In this document: piece after piece, positions 6,526-13,177 of the stretch
Layout of the letters: every line of letters begins with the position of its first letter
Position numbering within the stretch: position 1 is the stretch's first letter
NCBI GenBank assembly: GCA_041481445.1
Contig: JBGPBV010000142.1
Span: 1-17,268, forward strand
Reading direction: 5' to 3'
Length of the DNA stretch: 17,268 nt
Origin: AA29 sp041481445
Lineage (GTDB): Bacteria; Acidobacteriota; Vicinamibacteria; Fen-336
The notes under the pieces: model-generated
Told to the model about the DNA's origin: nothing
What the model saw: only the letters and a program-made list of their open reading frames with translations
Databases searched by the model: none
Made by a program: the position numbers and the translations under genes

Positions 6526-8027
6526 CACGACGCCTGGCCGAGGGCGTGCGCGAGCACCTCGGCCTGGGTCGTGCGCGCCGCCTCTATCTCGGCCACGACG
6601 CGGCCCCCGCGCATCACGAGGACGCGATCGCTCATCCCGAGCACCTCGGGCAGCTCGGAGGAGATCATCAGGATGCCCTTGCCCTCCGCGGTGAGCGCGT
6701 TCATGAGGTCGTAGATCTCGACCTTCGCGCCCACGTCGATGCCGCGGGTCGGCTCGTCCACGATCAGCACGTCCACGTCGGCGGCCAGCCACTTGCCGAG
6801 CACGACCTTCTGCTGGTTGCCGCCGGAGAGGAGCCGCGCGGGCTGGGAGAGGCTGGGGGTCTTGATCCGCATGTCGCGGACCCATCGGTCGGCCAGCGCC
6901 GTCTCCGCGGCCGCGCGGACGATCCCCAGCGGCGACAGGCGCCGGGTGTTGGGCAGGGCCACGTTGCGTGCCACCGAGAGGCCCAGCACCAGGCCCTGCG
7001 TCTTGCGGTCCTCGGGCACCAGCCCCAGGCCGTGGGCGAGGGCATCCGAGGGACGGCGGACCTTCACCTGCCGGCCCTTCAACCGCACCGTCCCCGCGTC
7101 GGCCACCTCCGCCCCCACGAGCGTCCGCGCCAGCTCGGTGCGGCCCGCCCCGAGCAGGCCCGTGATGCCGAGGATCTCCCCCCGGCGGAGGGTGAAGCTC
7201 ACGTCGTGCACGGGGCCGCGGCGGGAGAGGTGCTCCACGCGGAGCAGCTCCTCGCCGGGAGCGGTCCGACGCCGGGGGAAGTGCTCGCCCACCTCGCGGT
7301 CCACCATCAGGCGGACCAGCTCCCCGATCGGGGTCGAGCGCGCGGGCACGATCGCGACGCGCCGCCCGTCGCGCATGACCGTGGCGCGGTCGCCGATGCG
7401 CGCGATCTCCTCCAGCCGGTGCGAGATGTAGACGATGGAGGCGCCGCGCCCGCGCAGGCGCTCGATGGCGGCGAAGAGCTGGCCGATCTCGGACGCGGTG
7501 AGGGCGGAGGTCGGCTCGTCCATGATGAGGATGCGTCCCTCCTCGCGCAGGGCCTTGGCCACCTCGACCATCTGCTGGTGCGCGATCCCCAGCTCGCGCA
7601 CCGGCCGCGCGGGATCGACGTCCACGCCGAGCTCGCCGAGCAGCCGCGCCGCTTCCCGCTCGGCGGCGCGCCGGTCGAGGACGCCCCAGCGGCCGGGCTC
7701 CCGGCCCAGGAAGATGTTGGCGGCCGCGGAGAGGGGCGGCACCAGGTTCAGCTCCTGGTAGATGATCCGTATCCCGAGCTCCTGCGCGTGCCGCGGGCCC
7801 TGGATCTCGACGGGGAGGCCGTCGAGGGCGATCTCGCCGGAGTCCTTGCGCAGCGAGCCGCTCAGGACCTTCATCAGGGTGGACTTGCCCGCGCCGTTCT
7901 CGCCGAGCAGGACGTGCACCTCCCCCGCCTCCACCTCCAGGTCCACGTCGTCGAGGGCGAGCACCCCGGGGAAGGACTTCCGGATCGCCCGCATGCGCAG
8001 GCGGAGCGGCCGGGGCTCAGGGGCCAC
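6525..8027 (-). CDS. CUT2 sugar ABC transporter ATP-binding protein (RbsA/MglA-like)
   Basis: This 500-residue tandem ATPase energises sugar import. The first nucleotide-binding domain has Walker A GENGAGKST at 42-50, the Q-loop YQELNL, the signature-like region GIAHQQMVEVAKAL, Walker B ILIMDEPTSAL and the switch His in YISHRLEE. The second domain has the degenerate Walker A usual for this family (GLLGAGRTEL), then EDRK, a canonical LSGGNQQK signature and VLIVDEPTRGID. The length is typical. The start is GTG 8027, which overlaps the regulator's 3' end by 11 nt. An ATG at 7994 would trim 11 residues but lacks a ribosome site and would cut into the first beta strand. Specificity is set by the partners; myo-inositol is the contextual guess. 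Confidence 0.94.
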   Translation of the reverse strand: MAPEPRPLRLRMRAIRKSFPGVLALDDVDLEVEAGEVHVLLGENGAGKSTLMKVLSGSLRKDSGEIALDGLPVEIQGPRHAQELGIRIIYQELNLVPPLSAAANIFLGREPGRWGVLDRRAAEREAARLLGELGVDVDPARPVRELGIAHQQMVEVAKALREEGRILIMDEPTSALTASEIGQLFAAIERLRGRGASIVYISHRLEEIARIGDRATVMRDGRRVAIVPARSTPIGELVRLMVDREVGEHFPRRRTAPGEELLRVEHLSRRGPVHDVSFTLRRGEILGITGLLGAGRTELARTLVGAEVADAGTVRLKGRQVKVRRPSDALAHGLGLVPEDRKTQGLVLGLSVARNVALPNTRRLSPLGIVRAAAETALADRWVRDMRIKTPSLSQPARLLSGGNQQKVVLGKWLAADVDVLIVDEPTRGIDVGAKVEIYDLMNALTAEGKGILMISSELPEVLGMSDRVLVMRGGRVVAEIEAARTTQAEVLAHALGQAS

Positions 8028-9054
8028 CGGTTCCGTCCGGGCGCGGGGGGGCGGTGGAGGCGCGGACCACCAGGGTGGGCGAGAGCACGACGCGGGCCGG
8101 TTGCGTGCGTCCGTCGTCCACGCGCTCCAGCAGCGTGCTCAGGGCGAGCTGGCCCATGTCCAGCCGCGGCTGGTGGATCGTGGTCAGCGAGATGTGGCGC
8201 AGCGCGGCCAGGGAGGTGTTGTCGTAGCCCACGAGCGAGATGTCGTCCGGCACCTTGAGCCCGCTCTCCTCGATCGCGTTCAAGGCTCCGATCGCGGCCA
8301 GGTCGTTGGCCACGAAGATGGCGGTGGGCCGCGGCGAATGCTCCAGCAGCACCAGGCACCCGCGGTGCCCGCCTTCCTCCGTGAAGGTCGAGGACACGAC
8401 CGAGATGAACCGGGCGAGCCCCAGCCGCCGCATGGCCGCCTCGTAGCCGCGGCGGCGGTCGGGGGCCCCCGCGCCGTGGCCGCCGTCGATGTGGGCGATG
8501 CGCGAGTGGCCCAGCGACACGCAGTGCTCGACCGCCACCTCCGCGCCCGCGCGGTCGTCGTTGGTGACGCTGTCGACGGTGGCGCCGCGGGCCTCGCGGC
8601 CCACGAGCACGATCGGCACCTCCCGGCTCGCGCGCAGGATGACCTCGTCCTCGAGCACGGGCCCGGCCAGGATCAGCCCGTCCGCGCGGAGCTGGAGCAG
8701 CGTCTCCAGCGCGTCCGCCTCCCGCGCGGCGGCACGGTTGCCGGTGTTGACGAGCACCTTGTAGCCCGTGCGCACCGCCTCGTCCTGGATGCCGGCCACG
8801 ATGTCCGCGAAGAACGGGTTGTGGAGGTCGGAGACCATGACCCCCACGATGTGCGTGCGCCGCTGGACCAGGCTGCGCGCCATCGCGTTGGGCCGATAGC
8901 CGAGCTCGGCCGCCGCCTTCTTGACCGCCTGGCGGCGCGCGGGGCTGACGTGGGCGGCGCCCCTCATGACGAGCGAGACGAGCGACTTCGACACCCCGGC
9001 GCGGCGCGCCACGTCGGTGATGGTCGGCTTGCCGGGCTGGACTCTCGAAGCCAC
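8017..9054 (-). CDS. LacI-family transcriptional regulator of the inositol locus
   Basis: This 345-residue regulator probably represses the divergent inositol genes and is released by the sugar or a catabolic intermediate. The DNA-binding headpiece is at the N-terminus: TITDVARRAGVSKSLVSLVM forms the helix-turn-helix, and RPNAMARSLVQRRT is the hinge helix that inserts into a central CG. The rest is a periplasmic-binding-like sensor domain with VMVSDLHNPFFADIV, FVANDLAAIGAL and SLVGYDN landmarks. The frame is open to about 9243, but that would run through the promoter and operator and add 63 low-complexity residues. GTG 9054 gives the normal family length, with GGGAG 10 nt upstream. It is first in the leftward operon, so it is probably autoregulated through the palindrome at 9113-9130. 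The inducer is not deducible. Confidence 0.93.
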   Translation of the reverse strand: MASRVQPGKPTITDVARRAGVSKSLVSLVMRGAAHVSPARRQAVKKAAAELGYRPNAMARSLVQRRTHIVGVMVSDLHNPFFADIVAGIQDEAVRTGYKVLVNTGNRAAAREADALETLLQLRADGLILAGPVLEDEVILRASREVPIVLVGREARGATVDSVTNDDRAGAEVAVEHCVSLGHSRIAHIDGGHGAGAPDRRRGYEAAMRRLGLARFISVVSSTFTEEGGHRGCLVLLEHSPRPTAIFVANDLAAIGALNAIEESGLKVPDDISLVGYDNTSLAALRHISLTTIHQPRLDMGQLALSTLLERVDDGRTQPARVVLSPTLVVRASTAPPRPDGTGGP

Positions 9055-9112
9055 TCTGGCGTCGCTCCCGGTTCTTCGGCCCGCGCGTCGAGGGTCGGCG
9101 CGCGCCTCGTCA

Positions 9113-9130
9113 CGGTGGAACGTTCTACCG
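9113..9130. promoter_or_regulatory. Candidate LacI-family operator palindrome
   Basis: CGGTGGAACGTTCTACCG is an 18-bp even palindrome with central CG and 16 of 18 symmetric positions; only one complementary pair fails (the G/T pair at 9117 and 9126). Even symmetry, a central CG and about this length are typical of LacI/GalR-family operators. It lies just downstream of the start site predicted from the minus-strand promoter at 9141-9169, so a bound repressor would block leftward transcription. It also lies 76 bp upstream of the rightward -35 box. Confidence 0.65.
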
Positions 9131-9140
9131 GAACCGGCGC

Positions 9141-9169
9141 ACTCTACGACAATGCGGGCCACAACCCAA
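9141..9169 (-). promoter_or_regulatory. Leftward promoter (TTGGGT-17-TAGAGT) for the lacI-transporter-iolG operon
   Basis: On the minus strand TTGGGT (9169 to 9164) and TAGAGT (9146 to 9141) are separated by exactly 17 bp, fitting a housekeeping sigma factor. The -10 hexamer is identical to that of the rightward promoter. The start site would be near 9134, giving a leader of about 80 nt before the GTG at 9054, with the operator palindrome inside the first 20 nt. Confidence 0.55.
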
Positions 9170-9182
9170 ACCGCGGCCACCC

Positions 9183-9195
9183 GAACGGACCGTTC
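9183..9195. promoter_or_regulatory. Second inverted repeat, possible operator
   Basis: GAACGG-A-CCGTTC is a perfect 6-1-6 inverted repeat lying 10 bp upstream of the rightward -35 box. It shares the GAAC/GTTC half-site ends with the main palindrome at 9113-9130 but has odd spacing. It could bind a second regulator or be an auxiliary site. A short repeat like this can arise by chance in GC-rich DNA. Confidence 0.3.
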
Positions 9196-9205
9196 AGGCG
9201 CGGCC

Positions 9206-9234
9206 TTGACGCTCTTGAGCAGCGTCCCTAGAGT
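9206..9234 (+). promoter_or_regulatory. Rightward promoter (TTGACG-17-TAGAGT) of the beta-propeller/iol arm
   Basis: TTGACG (9206-9211) and TAGAGT (9229-9234) are spaced by 17 bp, the best sigma70-like promoter in the window. The -10 ends 7 nt before the ATG at 9242, so the start site should fall at 9241-9242 and the message would have no 5' leader. No Shine-Dalgarno sequence precedes the ATG. Confidence 0.65.
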
Positions 9235-9241
9235 CGTGAGC

Positions 9242-10267
9242 ATGCAGCGATCGAATGCCGGCCTCCTCGCGCTCGCGCTCGCCGCCGTCCTGGCCCCAGA
9301 GGCGGCGGCCCAGGACTACAAGGTGCTGCAGAGGGCCACCCTCGGCGGCGAAGGCGGTTGGGACTACGTGAAGGTCGATCCCGCCGCGCGACGGATCTAT
9401 GTCGCGCGCGCCACCCGGGTCATGGTAGTGGACGCGGACACCCTCAAGGTCGTGGGCGAGATCCCGGACACCGCCGGGATCCACGGCGTCGCCATCGCCC
9501 GCGAGCTCAAGCGAGGGTTCACCACCAACGGCCGCGCGGCGACCTCCACCATCTTCGACCTCGAGACGCTCAAGCGGGTGGGGGAGGTGAAGACGGGCGA
9601 GAACCCCGACGCCGTCCTCTACGAGCCCAGGACCCGCCGCGTGCTCACCTTCAACGGCCGGGGCCAGGACGCCACCGTCATCGACGCCCAGGCGGGCACG
9701 GTGGCGGGGACGATCGCGCTCGGCGGCAAGCCGGAGGCGGGCGTGTACGACGACAGGGGCACCGTGTTCGTCAACATCGAGGACAAGGGCGAAGTCGTCG
9801 CCCTCGACCCGAAGGAGATGAAGGTCAAGGCGCGGTGGTCGCTCGCTCCCTGCGAGGAGCCGAGCGGGCTCGCCATCGACCGCGCGCATCGCCGCCTCTT
9901 TGCCGTCTGCGCCAACAAGATGATGGCGGTGATGGATGCGGACAGCGGGAAGGTCGTGACCACGCTGCCGATCGGGCAGGGCCCCGACGGCGCCGCGTTC
10001 GATCCCGACCGCCAGCTCGCCTTCAGCTCCAACGGCCGCGACGGCACGGTCACGGTGATCCGCGAGACGGCGCCGGACAAGTTCGAAGTCGTGCAGACGG
10101 TGGAGACGGCGAAGAGCGCGCGCACCGTCGACCTGGACCCGACGACCCATCGTCTCTACCTCGTGGCCGCCCAGCTCGGTCCGCCGCCGTCGCCCACTTC
10201 CGAGCAGCCTCGCCCGCGTCCGACCGTCGTGCCGGGGACCTTCGAGATGCTGGTCGTCGGACGTTAG
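9242..10267 (+). CDS. Secreted YncE-like beta-propeller protein
   Basis: This 341-residue protein has an N-terminal signal peptide (MQRSNAGLLALALAAVLAPE then AAAQD), so it acts outside the cytoplasm. The mature part is a series of about seven roughly 45-residue repeats of the YVTN/YncE type, each with a D-x-x-x-R-R/K-I/L-Y/F-V strand (for example DPAARRIYVA, EPRTRRVLTF, DRAHRRLFAV, DPTTHRLYLV) and V-I-D-A/D-T turns. This predicts a seven-bladed propeller. No catalytic motif is evident and the biochemical role is unknown; such proteins may bind ligands, metals or partner proteins. A Pro-rich segment interrupts the last blade near residue 325. The start was chosen because it begins the signal peptide and sits 7 nt after the -10 box. 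It heads the rightward arm but is separated from the aldolase gene by 34 nt containing another possible -10 box, so its link to inositol use is only positional. Confidence 0.85.
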   Translation: MQRSNAGLLALALAAVLAPEAAAQDYKVLQRATLGGEGGWDYVKVDPAARRIYVARATRVMVVDADTLKVVGEIPDTAGIHGVAIARELKRGFTTNGRAATSTIFDLETLKRVGEVKTGENPDAVLYEPRTRRVLTFNGRGQDATVIDAQAGTVAGTIALGGKPEAGVYDDRGTVFVNIEDKGEVVALDPKEMKVKARWSLAPCEEPSGLAIDRAHRRLFAVCANKMMAVMDADSGKVVTTLPIGQGPDGAAFDPDRQLAFSSNGRDGTVTVIRETAPDKFEVVQTVETAKSARTVDLDPTTHRLYLVAAQLGPPPSPTSEQPRPRPTVVPGTFEMLVVGR

Positions 10268-10288
10268 TCGCGGCCGGTCGGCGCGGGA

Positions 10289-10294
10289 TAAGAT
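10289..10294 (+). promoter_or_regulatory. Candidate -10 element (TAAGAT) before the aldolase gene
   Basis: TAAGAT, within GGATAAGATCC, ends 7 nt before the ATG at 10302, in the 34-bp gap after the propeller gene. The spacing matches the promoter-to-start distance at 9234/9242. There is no Shine-Dalgarno sequence before the ATG. No convincing -35 is visible. It may allow the aldolase-iolCBD genes to be transcribed independently of the propeller gene. Confidence 0.4.
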
Positions 10295-10301
10295 CCGGGC
10301 C

Positions 10302-11339
10302 ATGAGCACCCCGACCCCCGCCGGCCGTTGGGACCTCGAGGCCTACCTGCCGGCGTCGGTGCTGGACGCGATCACGGACGTTCGCATCGAGCACCCGCGT
10401 TGGGTGGAGAAGGAGGCCCGCCAGCGGCGGCGGCGGAAGACCCTGGCCCCGAACGGCCGGCTGGTCCTGGCCGCGCTCGACCATCCCGGGCGGGGCGTGA
10501 ACGAGATCCGGGGCGACGCCCTGGCCATGGGCGACCGCCATCAGTACCTGGCGCGGGCGCGGCGCGTGCTCGACGATCCCCTTCTCGACGGCATCGTGGG
10601 CACGCCGGACGTGCTCGAGGAGCTTCTCATCTTGAGCCACCTCGAGCGGCGCCGCCGGGGAAAGGGGTTCCTCGACGGCCGCGTGCTCGTGGGCAGCATG
10701 AACCGCGGCGGCCTGGCCGGCAGCGCCTTCGAGATGGACGACACCTTCACCTCGATGAGCGCGAAGCGGATCGCGGACCTGCGGCTGGACGGGGGCAAGA
10801 TGATGTACCGGCTCGACCCCCAGGACCCGGGCTCGGGCCGCACCATCCAGGCCTGCGCACAGGCCCTCAACGAGCTGGGCCGCCATCGCCGGCCCGGCTT
10901 CCTGGAGCCGCTGGGCGTGAGCAAGGGGGCGCAGGGGTACGCGGCGGCCAAGGACGCGGCCACCCTCGTGCGCCAGTGCGGGATCGCGGCCGCGCTCGGT
11001 GATTCCTCCGTCCACCTGTGGCTGAAGGTGCCGATCGTGGACGACCTGGCCCGGGTGTGCCGCGCCACCACGCTGCCGCTCCTGCTCCTGGGCGGTCCGG
11101 CGCGGGGCACTCCCGAGGAGACGCTGCGCGATTTCGCGGGCGGGCTCGCCGCGGGCGCGCGCGTGCGCGGCGCGATCATCGGCCGCAACCTCCTTTATCC
11201 GGGCGAGGCCGACCCGCTGCCCCTGTGCCGGGCCCTGACCGCGCTCGTCCACCACGGTGCGTCCCTCGAGGAGGCCGTGAAGCGCCTGGCGGAGCCGGAG
11301 CGTCCGCGGAGGCGGCGCGCCGCGGCCGTCCGCGGCTGA
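10302..11339 (+). CDS. Cgl0159-family (beta/alpha)8 aldolase, probable deoxyketogluconate-6-phosphate aldolase
   Basis: This 345-residue protein looks like the Cgl0159-type (beta/alpha)8 barrel found in inositol clusters of actinobacteria and others. Its motifs match the class I aldolase/DeoC-LacD group: LDHPG (about 59-63), GGKMMYR with K166, LWLKVP with K242 as the candidate Schiff-base lysine, LLGGPARGTPEE, and IIGRNLLYPG as phosphate-binding loops. In the pathway, the step after IolC cleaves 2-deoxy-5-keto-gluconate-6-phosphate into DHAP and malonate semialdehyde. No IolJ homologue is seen here, so this protein is the best candidate for that job (inference). It begins with a basic N-terminus and ends in an Arg-rich tail. 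It is followed after one base by iolC. Which lysine is catalytic should be treated as a prediction. Confidence 0.8.
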   Translation: MSTPTPAGRWDLEAYLPASVLDAITDVRIEHPRWVEKEARQRRRRKTLAPNGRLVLAALDHPGRGVNEIRGDALAMGDRHQYLARARRVLDDPLLDGIVGTPDVLEELLILSHLERRRRGKGFLDGRVLVGSMNRGGLAGSAFEMDDTFTSMSAKRIADLRLDGGKMMYRLDPQDPGSGRTIQACAQALNELGRHRRPGFLEPLGVSKGAQGYAAAKDAATLVRQCGIAAALGDSSVHLWLKVPIVDDLARVCRATTLPLLLLGGPARGTPEETLRDFAGGLAAGARVRGAIIGRNLLYPGEADPLPLCRALTALVHHGASLEEAVKRLAEPERPRRRRAAAVRG

Positions 11340-11340
11340 G

Positions 11341-12291
11341 GTGGGCGTGGACGAGGCTCCCGAGGTCTGCGTGCTGGGGCGCGTCGGATACGACCTCTAC
11401 GCGGTCGAGCAGGGCCGCCCCCTCCCCGAGGTCGAGCACTTCTCCCGCCACCTCGGCGGGTCGAGCGCGAACATCGCGGTGGGGCTCTCCCGCCTGGGCA
11501 AGCGCGTCGCCATCGTCTCCACCGTGGGCGACGACGCCCTCGCCGACTACCTGATCGGCTTCCTCGAGAAGGAGGGCGTGGACGCGCGGCGGGTGACGCG
11601 CGCGGCCGGCTACGGCACCTCGCTCTGCCTCACCGAGGTCTCGCCTCCCGATCGCTTCCCCCAGGTCTTCTACCGCCACAAGCCGGCGGACAGCCAGGTC
11701 CAGGTGGGGGAGGTCGAGCTCGCGCTCGTGGCGCGCGCGCGGATGTTCGTGACCAACGGCACCAGCCTGTGCGCGTCGCCGTCGCGCGAGAGCACGGTCC
11801 GGGCCCTGGAGGCGGCACGGGCGGCGCGCGTGCGCACCGTCCTCGACGTCGACTACCGCCCCAGCTCGTGGTCGGGGCCGGAGGAGGCCGGCCGGGCCGC
11901 GCGCGCCGTCCTCCCCTGGGTGGACGTGGTGATCGGCAACGAGGACGAGGTCGCGCTGCTCACCGGGCAGCGCGATCCGCGCGACCAGGTCCGCGCCGTG
12001 CTCGACGCGGGCACCGGGCTGCTCGTGCGCAAGCTGGGCGCGGCCGGGGTGGAGGCGTTCAGCCGCGACGGATCCGCCCTCTCCCCCCCCATCGTGGTGC
12101 CGGTGGCGAGCACGATCGGGGCCGGTGACGGTTTCGCCTCCGGGTTCCTGGCCGCCCTCCTCGACGGCCGCTCCCTCGAGGAGTGCCTCCGCCGCGGGAA
12201 CGCGGCGGCGGCGGTGGTGGTGAGCCGCGTGAGCTGCTCGGATGCGATGCCGTACCCGAGCGAAGTGGAGGCGATGCTTGCCCGTGCCTGA
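11341..12291 (+). CDS. iolC: 5-dehydro-2-deoxygluconokinase (PfkB family)
   Basis: This 316-residue sugar kinase should phosphorylate 2-deoxy-5-keto-D-gluconate at C6 with ATP. PfkB landmarks are present: the first signature GGSSANIAVGLSRLG at about 40-54, the VDYRPSSW strand, the GNEDEVALLTG segment, and the C-terminal signature STIGAGDGFASGF, where the GAGD anion hole is at 260-263 and D263 is the catalytic base. The more usual DTTGAGD is replaced by STIGAGD, a mild variation. The start is GTG 11341, one base after the aldolase stop; a second GTG two codons later is an alternative. The end overlaps iolB. PfkB kinases vary in substrate, and the assignment rests on the adjacent iolB and iolD. 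Confidence 0.9.
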   Translation: MGVDEAPEVCVLGRVGYDLYAVEQGRPLPEVEHFSRHLGGSSANIAVGLSRLGKRVAIVSTVGDDALADYLIGFLEKEGVDARRVTRAAGYGTSLCLTEVSPPDRFPQVFYRHKPADSQVQVGEVELALVARARMFVTNGTSLCASPSRESTVRALEAARAARVRTVLDVDYRPSSWSGPEEAGRAARAVLPWVDVVIGNEDEVALLTGQRDPRDQVRAVLDAGTGLLVRKLGAAGVEAFSRDGSALSPPIVVPVASTIGAGDGFASGFLAALLDGRSLEECLRRGNAAAAVVVSRVSCSDAMPYPSEVEAMLARA

Positions 12292-13177
12292 GCCGCGCCT
12301 GCACCTGCCCGCGGGCAGCGTGGCCGACGGTCCCGATCCCGTGAGCGTCACTCCCGCCCTCGCGGGGTGGAGCTTCGCCGGGCTGCGCGTGCTCTCCCTC
12401 GGTCGCGGCGAGTCGCGCGCGATCGAGACCGGCCCCAGCGAGCTGATCGTCCTGCCCCTCTCCGGGTCGTGCGTCGTCCGTGCCGACGGCCATCGCTTCC
12501 GGCTGGAGGGGCGCACCTCCGTCTTCGAGCGCGTCACCGACTTCGCCTACGTGCCTCGGGACACGCCGTTCGAGGTCGAGAGCGAGACGGGCGGCGAGTT
12601 CGCTCTCCCCATGGCCCAGGCGCGGAAGCGGCTGGAGCCGGCGTATGGCCCCGCCGAACGCGTGCCGGTGGAGATCCGGGGGGCCGGCGACGCCACTCGC
12701 CAGGTCACGAACTTCTGCACGCCCGGAAGCTTCGCCACCGACCGCCTGACCGCCTGCGAGCTGATCACGCCCGCCGGGAACTGGTCCTCCTTCCCGCCCC
12801 ACAAGCACGACGAGGCGCGGGAGGGGGAGGCGATCCTGGAGGAGATCTACTACTTCCGGGTGGCCGGCCCGTCGGGTTTCGCCGTGCACCGCACCTACGC
12901 CGCGGACGGCGCGTTCGACGTCACCGTCACCGTCCGCGACGGCGACGTGTTCCTCGTACCCCGCGGATACCACGGGCCGAGCGTGGCCAGCCCCAACCAC
13001 GACCTCTACTACCTGAACGTGCTGGCGGGGCCGGGGACGGAGCGGACGATGGCCTTCTGCGACGACCCCGCCCACCACTGGATCCGCGAGAGCTGGGCGG
13101 CCATGACCCCGGACCCGCGGGTGCCGGTGACGAGCGCGGCCGGCCGGGTGCGGGACGGAAAAGGGAGGCGGCCATGA
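12278..13177 (+). CDS. iolB: 5-deoxy-glucuronate isomerase
   Basis: This roughly 299-residue bicupin should convert 5-deoxy-D-glucuronate, the IolD product, to 2-deoxy-5-keto-D-gluconate. Metal-binding residues typical of IolB are visible in the C-terminal cupin: PPHKHDE (H175, H177), the LEEIYYF glutamates (E188/E189) and RGYHGP (H232). Other family marks are NFCTPGSF, WSSFPPHKHD and YYLNVLAGP. The length is normal for IolB. The start is uncertain: TTG 12278 is chosen because GGAGG lies 6 nt before it, while GTG 12284 (two residues shorter) is also possible. Either overlaps the iolC end by 8-14 nt. The last codon overlaps the iolD start as ATGA. The Arg/Gly-rich C-terminal tail is unlike the core and may be disordered. 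Confidence 0.93.
   Translation: MPVPEPRLHLPAGSVADGPDPVSVTPALAGWSFAGLRVLSLGRGESRAIETGPSELIVLPLSGSCVVRADGHRFRLEGRTSVFERVTDFAYVPRDTPFEVESETGGEFALPMAQARKRLEPAYGPAERVPVEIRGAGDATRQVTNFCTPGSFATDRLTACELITPAGNWSSFPPHKHDEAREGEAILEEIYYFRVAGPSGFAVHRTYAADGAFDVTVTVRDGDVFLVPRGYHGPSVASPNHDLYYLNVLAGPGTERTMAFCDDPAHHWIRESWAAMTPDPRVPVTSAAGRVRDGKGRRP

Noticed and set aside
5116..8258. Long plus-strand frames (for example 5116-6714 and 6546-8258) opposite the transporter genes
   Set aside because: They are antisense to well-defined ABC transporter and regulator genes and show no recognisable domains.
9055..9243. 63-codon N-terminal extension of the LacI regulator
   Set aside because: The extension would be translated from the promoter and operator DNA, is low in protein-like features, and makes the protein longer than the family. 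GTG 9054 places the helix-turn-helix at the normal position.
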